Assembly (NCBI GenBank): GCA_033002965.1
Contig: JAURVB010012631.1
Coordinates: 1 to 64,000, forward strand
Length of the DNA stretch: 64,000 nt
Source of the DNA: Piper betle
Taxonomy: Eukaryota > Streptophyta > Magnoliopsida > Piperales > Piperaceae
Direction of reading: 5' to 3'
Both the position numbers and the translations under genes were made by a program. Shown piece by piece: positions 20,646-30,980 of the stretch; the first letter of the stretch is position 1; every line of letters starts with the position of its first letter. Under the pieces are notes generated by a model. The model searched no databases and was not told where the DNA came from. It saw only the letters and a program-made list of their open reading frames with translations.

Positions 20646-23155
20646 AAAGCTCTTATACTCTTAACTGATCTCGGCGTCGGCCAATTCACAATAGCCTCTA
20701 TTTTTTCCTTGTCCACGCCAACACCTTCGGATGAGATAACATGTCCCAAATACTGAATTTGACGCAACCCAAAAGAGCATTTTTCCTTCTTAGCATACAA
20801 CTCATGTCTAAGCAACTCAGCTAGCGTCAATTCAAGATGGTATAGATGTTCATCCCAACACTTGCTGTAGATAAGAATATCATCAAAGAAAACTAAAATA
20901 AATTTTCTGAGATATGGAGCAAATACATCATTCATCAAAGCTTGGAAGGTGGAAGGAGCATTGGATAATCCGAACGGCATAACCTTGAACTCATAATGCC
21001 CATGGTGTGTCCGGAAAGCTGTTTTGTGGACATCATCTCCATACATTCTTATTTGGTGATAACCTGACCTCAAATCCAGCTTAGAAAAATAGGTAGTACC
21101 ATGTAATTCATCCAAGAGTTCATCAATGTTGGGAATGGGAAACTTATCCTTTATCGTTGCCTTGTTGAGAGCCCTATAATCGACACACATCCTCCAACTT
21201 CCATCTTTCTTCTTGACTAGCAACACCGGAGCTGAATAGGGACTTGATGTAGGCTGAATTATTCCATCCTCCAGTAATTGTTTCACTTGTCTCTCAATTT
21301 CATTTTTCTGAAAGTAAGGATACCGATACGGTCTCACGGCTACCGGCAGCGTTCCCTCCTTGAGGTTCACATGATGGTCATGAGGGCGTGTAGGCGGCAG
21401 CCCCTTGGGTACAGCAAACACCTTGTCAAACCTTAGCAGTAGCTGATCCAATCCATCTTGTTGTTGAGCTGTTAAGGTAGTTTCCGGTTGACCCAAAACC
21501 CTGCTGTTTACCACTTGCAAGTTCATCAATAACCCCTGTTTCCTTTGTTTGAAAGATTGTGAAATACGCTTCTTATCACACAACTGATCCGGAGGAGTGA
21601 TCTGCCCTCTTAATTCCACTGTTTTCTCTTTATCTTTGAAGGACATCGTGAGGGATTCAAAGTCCCATAGGATTGGCCCCAACGTCTTCAACCATTGAAT
21701 ACCCAAAACGATGTCAATCTCTTCGAGCTGAAGTATGAAAAATTCCGAAGTAGTAGCATATCCTGGAAATTCAATCTTGATAGCTGAACACCTTCCCCCA
21801 CAACTCATTCGGTCGCCATTGGCAATCTGAACTTTGGGTCCATTGCTGGTTTCCTTTGGCAACTTCAATTTCTGAACCAGCTTTGCATTCACAAAATTGT
21901 GGGAGCTACCCGAATCAATCAGAATTGTCACTTGGTGTCCACCCACTCTTCCGAGAACCCTCATGGTGTTTGAAGTAATGATTCCCGTCAAAGCATTCAA
22001 GGAGATGGCTGGAGTAAGGGAGTCATCTTCCGGGTCACTATCGTCCTCCTCCGACAGTTCCTCCTCCCTCTCCACTTCAATGACGAATAACCTTTTACAC
22101 TTGTGTCCAGGTACAAATTTCTCGTCACACCTGAAACACAATCCAGCCTCCTTTCTCTCTTGCAATTGCTTGATGCTGAATTTCCGTCCATGAGGAATCT
22201 CCTTGAGTTGCTGCTCTGCTGCTACCCCAACATCAGCCTTGACCGACCCAAAACTACCTCCCTTGTTAGACGTTCCAGCTGCATATTGATATCCCCTGTT
22301 CATTGCTCTCCCAATTGTTGCTGATTTCTGATTCACATGGTTCTCCAAATGTCTAGCCAGCCCTTGAGCGTCCAATAAGGTGTCCGGCTTCCTAGCTTTC
22401 ACCTCCATTCTCAATTGAGGCTTGAGACCACAAGTATAGCTGCTGATTCTCTGCTTTTCAGTCATGCTTCCAGCTCTAGTGGCCAACCGGTTAAATTGAA
22501 CGGTATACTCTTGAACTGATGTGTCCTGTTTTAACCGAGTAAGGTCGCCATAAAAATCCTCATACTCCGAGGGACCGAACTGAAGATTCATGGCTTCCTT
22601 CAATTCAGGCCAGCTAGGAATCCCATGATGTTCTTGCAGCATATCAAACCAAATTTGTGCATCATCCTCCAAATGAAAACTTGCCAACTCTACTTGCAAT
22701 CTCTCTTGGACGTGGTGCAGCTTGAAGAATTTTTCTGCCCTGCTAAACCATGAAATTGGGTCCTTGGTTCCATCAAATTTTGGGAAGCTGATCTTGGAGC
22801 CTTTCAAGAAATCTTCATTTGGGTCATCATAGGCAGCAATATCCCTGCAATTTTGGGCAGCGCCTTCCTGGAAATTTTGTCGAACAGGTGCTCTTCCTCT
22901 CCTGCCCATACCGAATTGCTTCCTTCCTCCTTGCAACAGCGCCTCTTCCAGCTGTTCTTGGTGGTGCAAACCCTGCAATCCATCATCACCACGTCGCCTA
23001 CCCTGCAACAATTCATCACAAGATCGCCTACCCTGCAATCCATCCTCACAAGGTCGCCTACCAATGCAACCCATCTTCACAAGGTCGCCCCATCCCTGCT
23101 GAAATTGGATGTGCTCCTGGATGATGATCAACCATACCCTGCAACAGCCCCTCAT
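20636..23155 (-). CDS. Gypsy polyprotein, middle part: gag, zinc knuckle, protease, RT (839 codons)
   Basis: Gag-type domain at about residues 120-275 (FPKFDGTKDPISWFSRAEKF, WPELKEAMNLQFG). CCHC-like knuckle CFRCDEKFVPGHKC (about 22095-22145). Retropepsin motif LIDSGSSHNFV (about 21895-21930). Reverse transcriptase (about 20790-21260) with LLVKKKDGSWRMCVDYRALN, FSKLDLRSGYHQIRM and the active site FFDDILIYSK, where FFDD replaces the common YxDD. The first 60 residues come from a 30-bp tandem repeat. The ATG at 23155 is probably not the real start: gag begins at 23559 in another frame. The ORF ends early, after RAF, through a 1-bp deletion. Confidence 0.92.
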   Translation of the reverse strand: MRGCCRVWLIIIQEHIQFQQGWGDLVKMGCIGRRPCEDGLQGRRSCDELLQGRRRGDDGLQGLHHQEQLEEALLQGGRKQFGMGRRGRAPVRQNFQEGAAQNCRDIAAYDDPNEDFLKGSKISFPKFDGTKDPISWFSRAEKFFKLHHVQERLQVELASFHLEDDAQIWFDMLQEHHGIPSWPELKEAMNLQFGPSEYEDFYGDLTRLKQDTSVQEYTVQFNRLATRAGSMTEKQRISSYTCGLKPQLRMEVKARKPDTLLDAQGLARHLENHVNQKSATIGRAMNRGYQYAAGTSNKGGSFGSVKADVGVAAEQQLKEIPHGRKFSIKQLQERKEAGLCFRCDEKFVPGHKCKRLFVIEVEREEELSEEDDSDPEDDSLTPAISLNALTGIITSNTMRVLGRVGGHQVTILIDSGSSHNFVNAKLVQKLKLPKETSNGPKVQIANGDRMSCGGRCSAIKIEFPGYATTSEFFILQLEEIDIVLGIQWLKTLGPILWDFESLTMSFKDKEKTVELRGQITPPDQLCDKKRISQSFKQRKQGLLMNLQVVNSRVLGQPETTLTAQQQDGLDQLLLRFDKVFAVPKGLPPTRPHDHHVNLKEGTLPVAVRPYRYPYFQKNEIERQVKQLLEDGIIQPTSSPYSAPVLLVKKKDGSWRMCVDYRALNKATIKDKFPIPNIDELLDELHGTTYFSKLDLRSGYHQIRMYGDDVHKTAFRTHHGHYEFKVMPFGLSNAPSTFQALMNDVFAPYLRKFILVFFDDILIYSKCWDEHLYHLELTLAELLRHELYAKKEKCSFGLRQIQYLGHVISSEGVGVDKEKIEAIVNWPTPRSVKSIRAFWD

Positions 23156-23163
23156 GGTGTCGC
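22971..23163 (-). repeat. 30-bp tandem repeat in gag, four good units and one degenerate
   Basis: Units at 22971-23000, 23001-23030, 23031-23060 and 23061-23090 follow 'accctgcaatccatcctcacaaggtcgcct'; a looser copy lies at about 23135-23163. On the coding strand they encode 10-residue repeats, GRRPCEDGLQ / GRRSCDELLQ / GRRRGDDGLQ. Confidence 0.88.
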
Positions 23164-23169
23164 CCCCTC

Positions 23170-23559
23170 TCAGCTGATGTCAACAACACCTCTTGGGGAC
23201 GTCCAACATGGGATTCCAGCACCTCTTGAGGGACGTCCAACATGGGATTCCAGCAATGGATCATCCCTCTCCATCCCCATTGCAGGAACCCTCCCCTGAA
23301 TTGTCCCAATACCTTCTCTATTTCCCAAACCATCACTTCTTGATTGCAGTAATAAATCAAACTTTGATGACATATTGGTAATGGCAGCAATCAATTGATC
23401 TTGAACCCTCCTAATCTGGGATAATTCATCAAGATGGGGTGAAGAAGACGTACCTCCCTCGACCTGCTCTGATACCAATCTGGTAGGAGCTTCTTCTCCA
23501 AGCTCCACAACCAATTCCTTGCCCTTGGAAGGCTTGGAACTCTGCTTTGCTGGTGCCAT
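23170..23559 (-). CDS. Gag N-terminal ORF starting inside the LTR and crossing the PBS
   Basis: The ORF begins MAPAKQSSKPSKGKELVVEL at 23559, inside the 5' LTR end, runs in frame through the primer-binding site (read as LVSEQ) and continues with DELSQIRRVQDQLIAAITNM, a plausible gag N-terminal helix. It stops at 23170 in a different frame from the main gag ORF, just past two 34-bp direct repeats at 23198-23255. The same ATG lies in the 3' LTR near 18383. Start choice: first ATG of the conserved stretch. An upstream in-frame ATG at 23667 lies outside the LTR match. Confidence 0.6.
   Translation of the reverse strand: MAPAKQSSKPSKGKELVVELGEEAPTRLVSEQVEGGTSSSPHLDELSQIRRVQDQLIAAITNMSSKFDLLLQSRSDGLGNREGIGTIQGRVPAMGMERDDPLLESHVGRPSRGAGIPCWTSPRGVVDIS
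23466..23477 (-). other. Primer-binding site (tRNA-Met type)
   Basis: Minus strand reads TGGTATCAGAGC, complementary to the 3' end of plant initiator tRNA-Met, three bases after the CA end of the 5' LTR. Confidence 0.85.
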
Positions 23560-23567
23560 CTTGAGGA
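23481..23567 (-). repeat. Gypsy 5' LTR, last 87 bp only
   Basis: Nearly identical to 18305-18391. Beyond 23567 the match stops abruptly, so the rest of the 5' LTR was deleted or replaced. Confidence 0.8.
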
Positions 23568-23667
23568 GCTCTGCAAGATAGTCGAAAAACTGAGAAGATT
23601 GCATTGAGAACGCAGAGCAATATACATGCTTGTGGGTTAACTTGCTTTTTTTTTTCAAATTAGTCAA

Positions 23668-24954
23668 TGAAGCAGCTATGGATAATACTCACCTTGTAAA
23701 TATGTTTGCTAATCAGATTTAAGCAGCAGCTTCCGCTTTTACAATGTAACATAATCAGTAATTCAGGATTCATCTAGAAATACAAGCATCACTTGCGAAA
23801 AACAAGCTCTTGCCACCAAAGAGGCCAAAATCGAAACTCCACAATCTTCACACTTACAAGTTCTCCATAAAACAGATGTCTTAAAATTTCAATATCTAGC
23901 AAAAAATGAAAGGGACAACTGCCTCCCTACTATACCAAAAGTTTAAACTATTGTGCAGGCTATTGTATAAAATATTTCATTTATTGCTAGGATGAAGTAT
24001 ATGTGGTTCAACCCGAGCGAAAATTTGGTTCATTTGAATTTTTTAATTTTTAGTAAAATTTTTTTGGGCATTATAATGGTTTTTGATTGTTAATTAAATA
24101 GCAGTTAAAATACTGTGGTTTTCAACATAGAAATTGAATTTTGAGAAAATATTAAAATAAAAAATTAAACATGAATCAAAGGTTTAAACCGTATGGGATT
24201 TGAAAGTTTTATACAGGTATAATTGGGTCAAAACGGTCCGTATAATATTTAAAATTAAACTTACATTAGATAATATATATAATTGAATAAACTAAAATAC
24301 TAGGAAGACCAAAATAAGAGTAAAAGAAGATGAGATAGCCACACAAGCTACTACTCTCACATGCTTACAACCTCTATCTACTTAAAAAACTAAAGTAAAC
24401 ATTTTGATACTAGATCAGATGATTAATATCCAAGAGAGAAAGAGATTCAACATTTCGATACTGGAAAGGAAGACTCTTCTACAGAAGGACAACAAGGTAG
24501 GTTAATAGCTAGGGGTGAATATAATTTGGTGAAAGCAAAAAAATGATTTGAATTATCAATTCGTTTCATTGGGAATTAATTAGGTTTGGTTTTTTGTAGG
24601 GCCGGAGGCAAACCAAAAAGCATGCTAATATCATGAATATTGACATTTCAGTTCGGAACTGAGCTAAACCGCTGGTGAAGAAAATAAAAATAGTTAGTAT
24701 CAATAATTTGTAAAAAAGATTCTTGTCCTTTAAGTATTAATAATTGTAAAATTAAAAAAAAAGTTATACTAAAGTAAATGAGAATAGAAATTTAATATTA
24801 ATATTTTGTAAGAAACATAAGAACTAATTTTTAATGTTATCCTTTAACTTGTGTTTGGTGCCTAGCTTTTCTTTGTAATTTTTCAGATCCTGCATTATTT
24901 TTATTTTCTTTTTCTAATTAACTGAGTGTTTCTAACCTGTTGTCACTTTCATTG
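23668..24954. other. AT-rich spacer, no gene seen
   Basis: No coding signal. 'taggggtgaatataatttgg' near 24510 resembles a hAT-type end, but no partner end or target duplication was found. Confidence 0.4.
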
Positions 24955-26150
24955 TCTTACGTCTATGTCAATGTGCAACCAACTTAAATTGCAAATTCTG
25001 ACAGTTCAAAACCAACGACAATGTTGAAAAACTCAACAAAGGTGATTGTTTCATAAGTTTTCCCTCTTTTATGTTGAGAAGAATATGCTTATCTACACAT
25101 AGTTTGGTCAAAAAATAATAAATGAAAGGTTAAATCAATTAGTCATAAATACAAATACACTCTCTAATAAAGAGATACAAAAAGACCATAAAATAAACTT
25201 ACAAACTTTATAATAAAGAAATACAAAAAAATAATAAATAAAACTTATTGAAAAAAATCTATAAATATTATTAAATTATATCAATGTAATAATATTTAAG
25301 ATTCGTTTTGAGATAAAATAACCGAATTATTTTTAGGATTTTACAATTATTTAGAATTTCTAATTTTACGTTCCTATAATAAATAATAAATATTACAATT
25401 TTAAATGAAGAAAGTATCAGTTAATAGTTTCCTTCTTATTTTCTCGTTCATTTTCTTTGCTAAAACCCGCATAGGAATCAATCCTCTTCTTATTGTATAT
25501 ATGAAACTGAATGAGATCACAAATATGGGCACCTAAATAAATATTCAATTTGTAAATCATCTTGGCGATGGAGCACATATTCTTGTGGTAAATGAGAAGG
25601 CTTCTTACAGTGATGAGAGAGATACAAGGCAGCGGTTCCACCACGGTTGGTTGCACCCCAAATTTTACACACCACTTGACATGTTGTCCTTAATCCACAT
25701 AGTAGCCGCCCCTGTTGTCAATAATACAGTGTTGGCAAGCCCCACTCGTATTTGTTTCTTATTCTTAAAAAATGATGCAGAGAGTGAATTAAGTGAATGA
25801 ATGGACTCACCAATATCGCAGCTCCAATTTAACACCGTAAAACTCCGAAAATAATTTGGTTATTTTATTTAGGGTTTTGTAAATTTAAGAACGAATCTTA
25901 AATATTATTTAATTAAATTAATTCTTGGAAATCAATATCTTAAATTATCAATTATGAACTTTAGCGTATCGGTACAATGGTATGTGTAGATGGTTTTAAA
26001 TAAGTTTTATTTATCGAATTTTTGGGATGGGGAGTTGTGAGTGCGATTTGACACCCATTCGTATTAACTTAAATTTTTTTACTTTTCATTATCAAGTGTT
26101 TAATATAGTTTTCTGTGATTATGTTCTTTTTTATAAAAGTTTAATGTAGT
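24955..26150. repeat. Duplicated segment S1 (partner at 33965-34990)
   Basis: Shares a long colinear similarity with S2: the 'caacttaaattg...tgacag' start, the block 'tgagatcacaaatatgggcacctaaataaatattc', and 'ccaccacggttggttgcacccc...tagtagccgcccc'. Both copies hold the same LTR start (S1 at about 25833, 'cgtaaaactccgaaaataat'), so the LTR was present before the duplication. The short ORFs are not conserved between copies. Confidence 0.75.
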
Positions 26151-26272
26151 GCCTTCTTGAATTTCACACATATTCTTATATATAAAGGAGAATTTTGTTG
26201 ATGTCTAATAAAATGCCATCTTGATAATTTGTGAGCACATTTGGGGCTTTAGAGAATTCATATTAGGATCCT

Positions 26273-26321
26273 GTGTTGTATTTGTGGGTGCCTCTTCGTG
26301 TTGTATTTGTGGGTGCCTCTT
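26273..26321. repeat. 25-bp tandem duplication
   Basis: 'gtgttgtatttgtgggtgcctcttc' occurs twice in a row. Confidence 0.85.
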
Positions 26322-26449
26322 CTAGGTCCGTATAATTACTCAGAGTGTTATATATTCCTATTTTAGTAATGCGCATTCTATCGATTTTTAAGTAGGATTT
26401 GTGTTTGCTGTCTATGTATTCTAGTTTTTGTTTGTGACTTTTTTTTTTT

Positions 26450-27600
26450 GGTATACATGGAGGATATAGTAGACATGGGCGTTAGTGGCAAGAATGGGAT
26501 GAAAATGTCATTCATTTGGCTTTTCTGGCTACTAATTTTAGTTATTTATCTCACTTACAGCATCATTACCAAATATCAGTTGCTCTTTGGTTCACTTACT
26601 ATGATTAAGCTATATTTTTTCTCAAAGATAGTATAATTTGTTACCTGATCATGCAAGGAAGTTCATTCTCCATATTCAGCCATTTTCTTTTTGGGCCAAA
26701 TTTTGGACATTGCACTAATTTTTATTTAATAGTTACAGACTGAATGAGCTTCAAGTATTAGATATCAAGTTTCTTTATGGATGCCAGAAACCAACTATCG
26801 TTGTCCGTTACCAGGTTTAAGTTCATATACTGTTTTTGCAATATTGGTGCATATGTATGTGCATGGACAAAGTGAAGCAACATTTAGTTTCCCCTATATC
26901 AATGTTGTGTATTTTTGCAACTGTTAATAGTTAACCTGACAGTTGGAAAGCTGGTTGGCCGATAACCCAATGAGAACAAGTGCAATTTGTACCAATGTTT
27001 GATTGGAAAATTGATGTCAATTTTCAAAATATAAATTTATTATGCCAGCACTTACCAGCATATAAACATTATTACGGTAGAACAAAAAGCGTAGGAAGAA
27101 TAATTCTAGTACACATGTGACAACTTGTATTTTGAAAGAGAAATTGAGTTCCATCAAGGAAAGAGGCTTCATAAATTGATGTTTGTGTGAGGAATGTTAT
27201 ATGGTCGTCTCTTATAGCATCGGTTGCAAAGAAGTCATGTTCCCTTCTTAGTTGAAGGATTTGTAATGAAGTTAGATAATAATGTGATGAATTAAGTTCT
27301 GTGAACCATGTTTCAATTGTTATGAGTTTTAATGATCGGTAAAATTGTATGAATTTGTTTCCTTGGTGTGGAATCCAGTTGTCTTCTATTTTTCTTTGGA
27401 TAGTTGAAAGTTATTTTGTTTGTTTTGACAAGTTTGCCTATAATATTTGCTACATAGGAGACCAAGGATGGCCGTTCCATCAAAACTTACGAGGTGGCAC
27501 TCGAGGAAGAAACTTGACTGAGGTTCCATGGCCACAAAGTGATATTGGCAATGGAGCTTCACTTATGCAATCATATTCCTCTACTTGCCCTCTCGGATAT
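26450..27600 (+). pseudogene. DDB1 fragment: 5' intron end joined to internal exons
   Basis: DDB1 is the beta-propeller adaptor of CUL4 ubiquitin ligases. 26450-26540 repeats the sequence found upstream of exon 1 in the other two copies. An internal exon at 26739-26814 reads LNELQVLDIKFLYGCQKPTI with AG and GT limits. At 27460-27595 'ATCAAAACTTACGAGGTG' gives IKTYEV, then a shifted frame gives EVPWPQSDIGNGASL, both as in plant DDB1. Two frame shifts in the second exon and the missing exon 1 and middle make it a pseudogene. Identification by recall; the two exons come in the right order. Confidence 0.8.
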
Positions 27601-27756
27601 TCATGTTCTTTAAATTAGATTATTTCCTATATGTATTGTTAGTTGTCATATATTAATTAGAATCTTGTTTTATATTTACGTATTTTTATATAAAGAAGTC
27701 TTCCTCAAAAGTAGTCTTATATTAATTAAGACTACAACTTTATCAGGACATTATTT

Positions 27757-27895
27757 TTTTTGCTCAAATTATCATTAAATGTATGATTTATATTTCTGTT
27801 GCTTAACTTGGAGTATTGTTTGTTCTTTGGAGTATTGTTTGTTCTTTAGTAGTTTGAGCTGATGCAGAGAAATTATAAATTCTTGACTCTTGGCC
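27757..27895 (+). pseudogene. Copy of the midasin last intron and last exon
   Basis: 'tttgctcaaattatc...tgtatgatttatatttctgttgcttaacttggagtattg...ttctttag' followed by 'tttgagctgatgcagaga' repeats 2537-2665 of the midasin gene with a few changes. The first codon has become TAG, and the intron has an internal duplication of 'ttggagtattgtttgttctt'. It sits 25 kb downstream in the same orientation. Confidence 0.9.
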
Positions 27896-28560
27896 GTTCC
27901 ATCAAAAAATGATCTCAAAACTTGCAAAACCTCCAAAACAAGTGCTTCAAACGATCCAACACAAACCAACACAAATCAGAACCCAAACTCAAATCCGTCA
28001 AAACAACAACTAAGACATCGAAATTCACACAATAAAAAAAACTTCAAACATCCAAAATCCCCGCCATGCAAGGCCGATTACATAACAACAAATCAAGAAA
28101 GAGCCAATATTGAATATTGTTTAAAGTTTAATTAAATTTTAATTCTTTGGCACGATAAATTCAATAAAATTTTTTTAATTAATAATACATAATTTTTTTT
28201 ATCTATTTTCACTCATAATTGAGATGTGAATTATTAAATTTTTAATTATGAATTGGGAGAGATAGCTGAGTGTTTGACCATATCCGATATCTACGACTGG
28301 GATGAGCTCTTATATACTATATCCACGAATCCGATTTGTATTCAACCCCTTTATATCCAATCTGAAACTATTTTAGAACTTTTTAGATATATTATTAATA
28401 TATCCAACAATATTTTGATCATATATTGATCTGGGGTGGTCTGACCCATATCCGATCCAAATAAATGGCATTTAATAAAATTATATTTTAAAATATTTTA
28501 AAATATTTTAAAATAATATTTTTTACTACTTTAAATATATTTTTTATATTGCAATTTATA
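27896..28560. other. Non-coding stretch related to 33350-33530
   Basis: The A/C-rich block 'aactcaaatccgtcaaaacaac...catcgaaattcacac' at 27930-28040 resembles 33420-33520. The rest is AT-rich. No gene seen. Confidence 0.45.
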
Positions 28561-28561
28561 T

Positions 28562-28830
28562 TTTTTCTATTATTTTAATCAATCTTGTCAAACTTGGATC
28601 AGATATGGGTTATGCGGATTCGGTTTGGATGTGAATATGGATCGAATATGGTTTTTTCTATTATTTTAGTCAATCTAGTCCGATTTGGATCAAATATGGG
28701 TTATGCATGCGGATTCGGTTTGGATGTGAATATGGATCGAATATGGTTTTTTCTATTATTTTAGTCAATCTAGTCCGATTTGGATCAAATATGGGTTATG
28801 CAGATTCATTTTGGATGTGAATGTGGTTCA
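28562..28830. repeat. Tandem repeat, three units of about 90-95 bp
   Basis: Unit: 'tttttctattattttagtcaatctagtccgatttggatc...gatgtgaatatggatcgaatatgg', starting near 28562, 28652 and 28747. Units 2 and 3 are nearly identical at their starts; unit 1 and the end of unit 3 are diverged. Confidence 0.88.
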
Positions 28831-29855
28831 AACTTGAATCCTATCCGAATTTTAGGTTTATGGCAAATTACTAATTTTTTTACCCATAACAAGTGTTTGT
28901 ATCCCACTATCTCAGTTCCTTAGGTTCTTTTTAATATCCATCAAGAATTCGGGGAATATTATCAAATATGTAAGTGATTTTTATTTTTATAGGGCGTTTG
29001 GTTATAGTCAAAATATAAATTGACAGCGATGATAACATATAAAAAAAATATTTGGCAAAATATAAAGTGGTTGAGGTTGTTTTCATAAAATTTCATAAAA
29101 CATAATTTTATCAGTTTTGTCACTTTTTATAATTACAATGATTAAAAAATTGTGACAAAATTTTCTAGAAATTCTATATAAATTTTTCTGTTGCAAATCA
29201 CACCCTCTTAGGGTTTTTATTTTTTGGGTTTGTTTGGTTGTTCTCAAACTATATGACACAAACTTGGTGGTAAAAGATTTTTTTACGTTTGGATGTCCTT
29301 AAATATAGTTAAAAAAAAAGTTTTAGTAAAAGTAATTGCATGTAAACAATTTACAAAGTAACATTTATTTATAAAATAAATTAATTTGGGAATTTTGGAA
29401 GATGCATGTGCATGGGAAGAAATGTTTCATTTACATCTCACTCTGCTACTATTCAAGCATTGTAAGGGAAATTTTTTAAAACTCTATGTTATTTCTTTTT
29501 GTTTTCATTTTCATCTTATTTTCTTATTATCTAAATATATAAGAGAAAATTTTAAAATTTTGTTTCAATTTTATCTCATGGCATTTTAATTTTAAATGAT
29601 TTGTTTTGTCGATATTATTTTGATGCCAACTAAAAGGACCCCTTAATTTGAAATTCTAAATTAAAAAATTTCATATTATTAAATATTATTTGAAAATAGC
29701 GTTAAGGTATACACGGTTGTAAGCAAAGGAGCTATTATGATTATTAATGAATGTTTGATTTGATTAAAAACTATTGGGCCAAAGGGTACTAAGAGGCCAG
29801 GCCCGTGAAGGGTACTGAGTGTGAAACTCAGAGGCCCCCCCCACCGCTGCTCGCT
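28831..29855. other. AT-rich stretch, possible old MITE
   Basis: 'gggcgtttggttatagtc' near 28993 and 'ccaactaaaaggacccctt' near 29627 are loosely inverted and recall GGGNGTTTGGTT-type MITE ends, but the match is weak. No gene seen. Confidence 0.3.
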
Positions 29856-30808
29856 GGCCGCCTGCTGCTGTGTGAGTGCTTGATTTTTTTTTTCTTCCGA
29901 TGGTTTGCTTGTTCTGAATGTGTCTGTTTGTTTGATCATTGCTATATCAGCGTGTCTTGTGATTTGTAGGTTTTGTTTTTGTACCTCTTAGATCGTTTAA
30001 CTGTCCTGGTTGTCCTTGTGATTCGACAGTGCTTATTTGGTGATATGGCGTTTGAGTGCGTTTTTAGTGATTTGTAGTGTTTTTTCTCTAAATGTTTTGT
30101 TTACTGTTAATGTACAAATTACAGGGGAAATAGTTTACTTCCTGATTTTGATTATGCTCCATTGGCGACCTGGACTTTGAATACTTGACTGTTAATGTAT
30201 AGTGTATTGTGAAGATGTTTGTCATTGGATACTCTCATTTCCTTGTATAATGGTGTGTAGCATTTTAGGATCCTTTGATATTTTTATCTGTTTAATGCAT
30301 ACGCTGTTTATTATGAAATTTGTGAATCCTGTTTGTTCATGGTGTATTCTGTTTCTGGTTTTCATGTATTTGATTATATGAATCATATTGTTGGCTTTGG
30401 ATATTATTTCTGATGGTGTGATTTTTTTTTTTATATTTTATTTATGCACATTCTATCTTTTTTTAGTAGGATTTCTGTCTGCTGTCCGTGTATTCTAGTT
30501 TTTTTGTTTGTGACTTTTTATTTTTATTTTTATTTTGTATACACGGAGGATATAGTAGACATGGGAGGTAGTGGCAAGAATTAGATAAAAATGTCATTCA
30601 TTTGGCTTTTCTGGCTACTAATTTTATTCATTTTTTGCTTTACTAGGGTGGAAAAGGTTTTTGAGAATGAGTATGTGGAATTACGTAATTACTGCCCACA
30701 AGCCCAACCACCAATATCACCCACGCCTGCGTTGGCAACTTCACTGGTCCTTCCGATCTCAACCTCATCGTTGTGTACATCCTCCTCCTCCGTCTCTCTA
30801 GTTTTTTC

Positions 30809-30835
<27 letters not shown>
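29856..30835 (+). pseudogene. DDB1 5' segment, copy X: leader, intron, exon 1
   Basis: Nearly identical to 36429-37405. Exon 1 starts ATG at 30667 ([13 protein letters not shown]) and resumes, after a frame shift, with [20 protein letters not shown], as in plant DDB1; a GT follows at about 30772. A 4-nt excess after the CCC codon (near 30706) shifts the frame and is shared with copy Y, so the mutation predates the duplication. The copy ends in a long (AT)n tract. It has no further exons and cannot encode DDB1. Confidence 0.85.
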
Positions 30836-30848
<13 letters not shown>

Positions 30849-30876
30849 ACATATGTATATATGTATATATGTATAC

Positions 30877-30914
<38 letters not shown>

Positions 30915-30919
30915 ACATA

Positions 30920-30952
<33 letters not shown>

Positions 30953-30980
30953 AAGTATATATATATATATATATATAAGG
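30815..30980. repeat. Compound AT/ATGT microsatellite
   Basis: Alternating (at)n and 'atgtatacatatgtat' blocks. The ORFs rich in Tyr-Ile from both strands are artefacts of it. Confidence 0.95.

Larger units (their letters stand above)
18305..23567 (-). mobile_element. Ty3/Gypsy LTR retrotransposon, minus strand, 5' LTR truncated
   Basis: Minus-strand order: partial 5' LTR (23481-23567), tRNA-Met-type PBS (23466-23477), gag, zinc knuckle, protease, RT, RNase H, integrase, PPT (18709-18721), 3' LTR (18305-18708). Integrase after RNase H makes it Ty3/Gypsy. A GPY/F-like end (GPFPITKRIG, NIFHISQLK) is present, but the ORF stops about 18 codons later with no visible chromodomain. The 404-bp LTR and compact size resemble Reina-type elements; that placement is a guess. 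Two frame breaks (about 20650 and about 23200) make this copy non-autonomous. Confidence 0.93.

Noticed and set aside
23061..23667. In-frame ATG at 23667 as the gag start
   Set aside because: It lies outside the LTR match; the ATG at 23559 is shared by both LTRs and begins the conserved stretch.
25585..25800. 71-codon frame in S1
   Set aside because: The S2 copy has indels that destroy it; no sign of coding constraint.
26448..26636. 62-codon frame beginning MVYMEDIVDMG
   Set aside because: It belongs to the non-coding 5' intron piece shared by the three DDB1 copies, where the other two have an early stop or no start.
28993..29645. MITE with GGGNGTTTGGTT-type ends
   Set aside because: The proposed ends match over too few bases and there is no target duplication.
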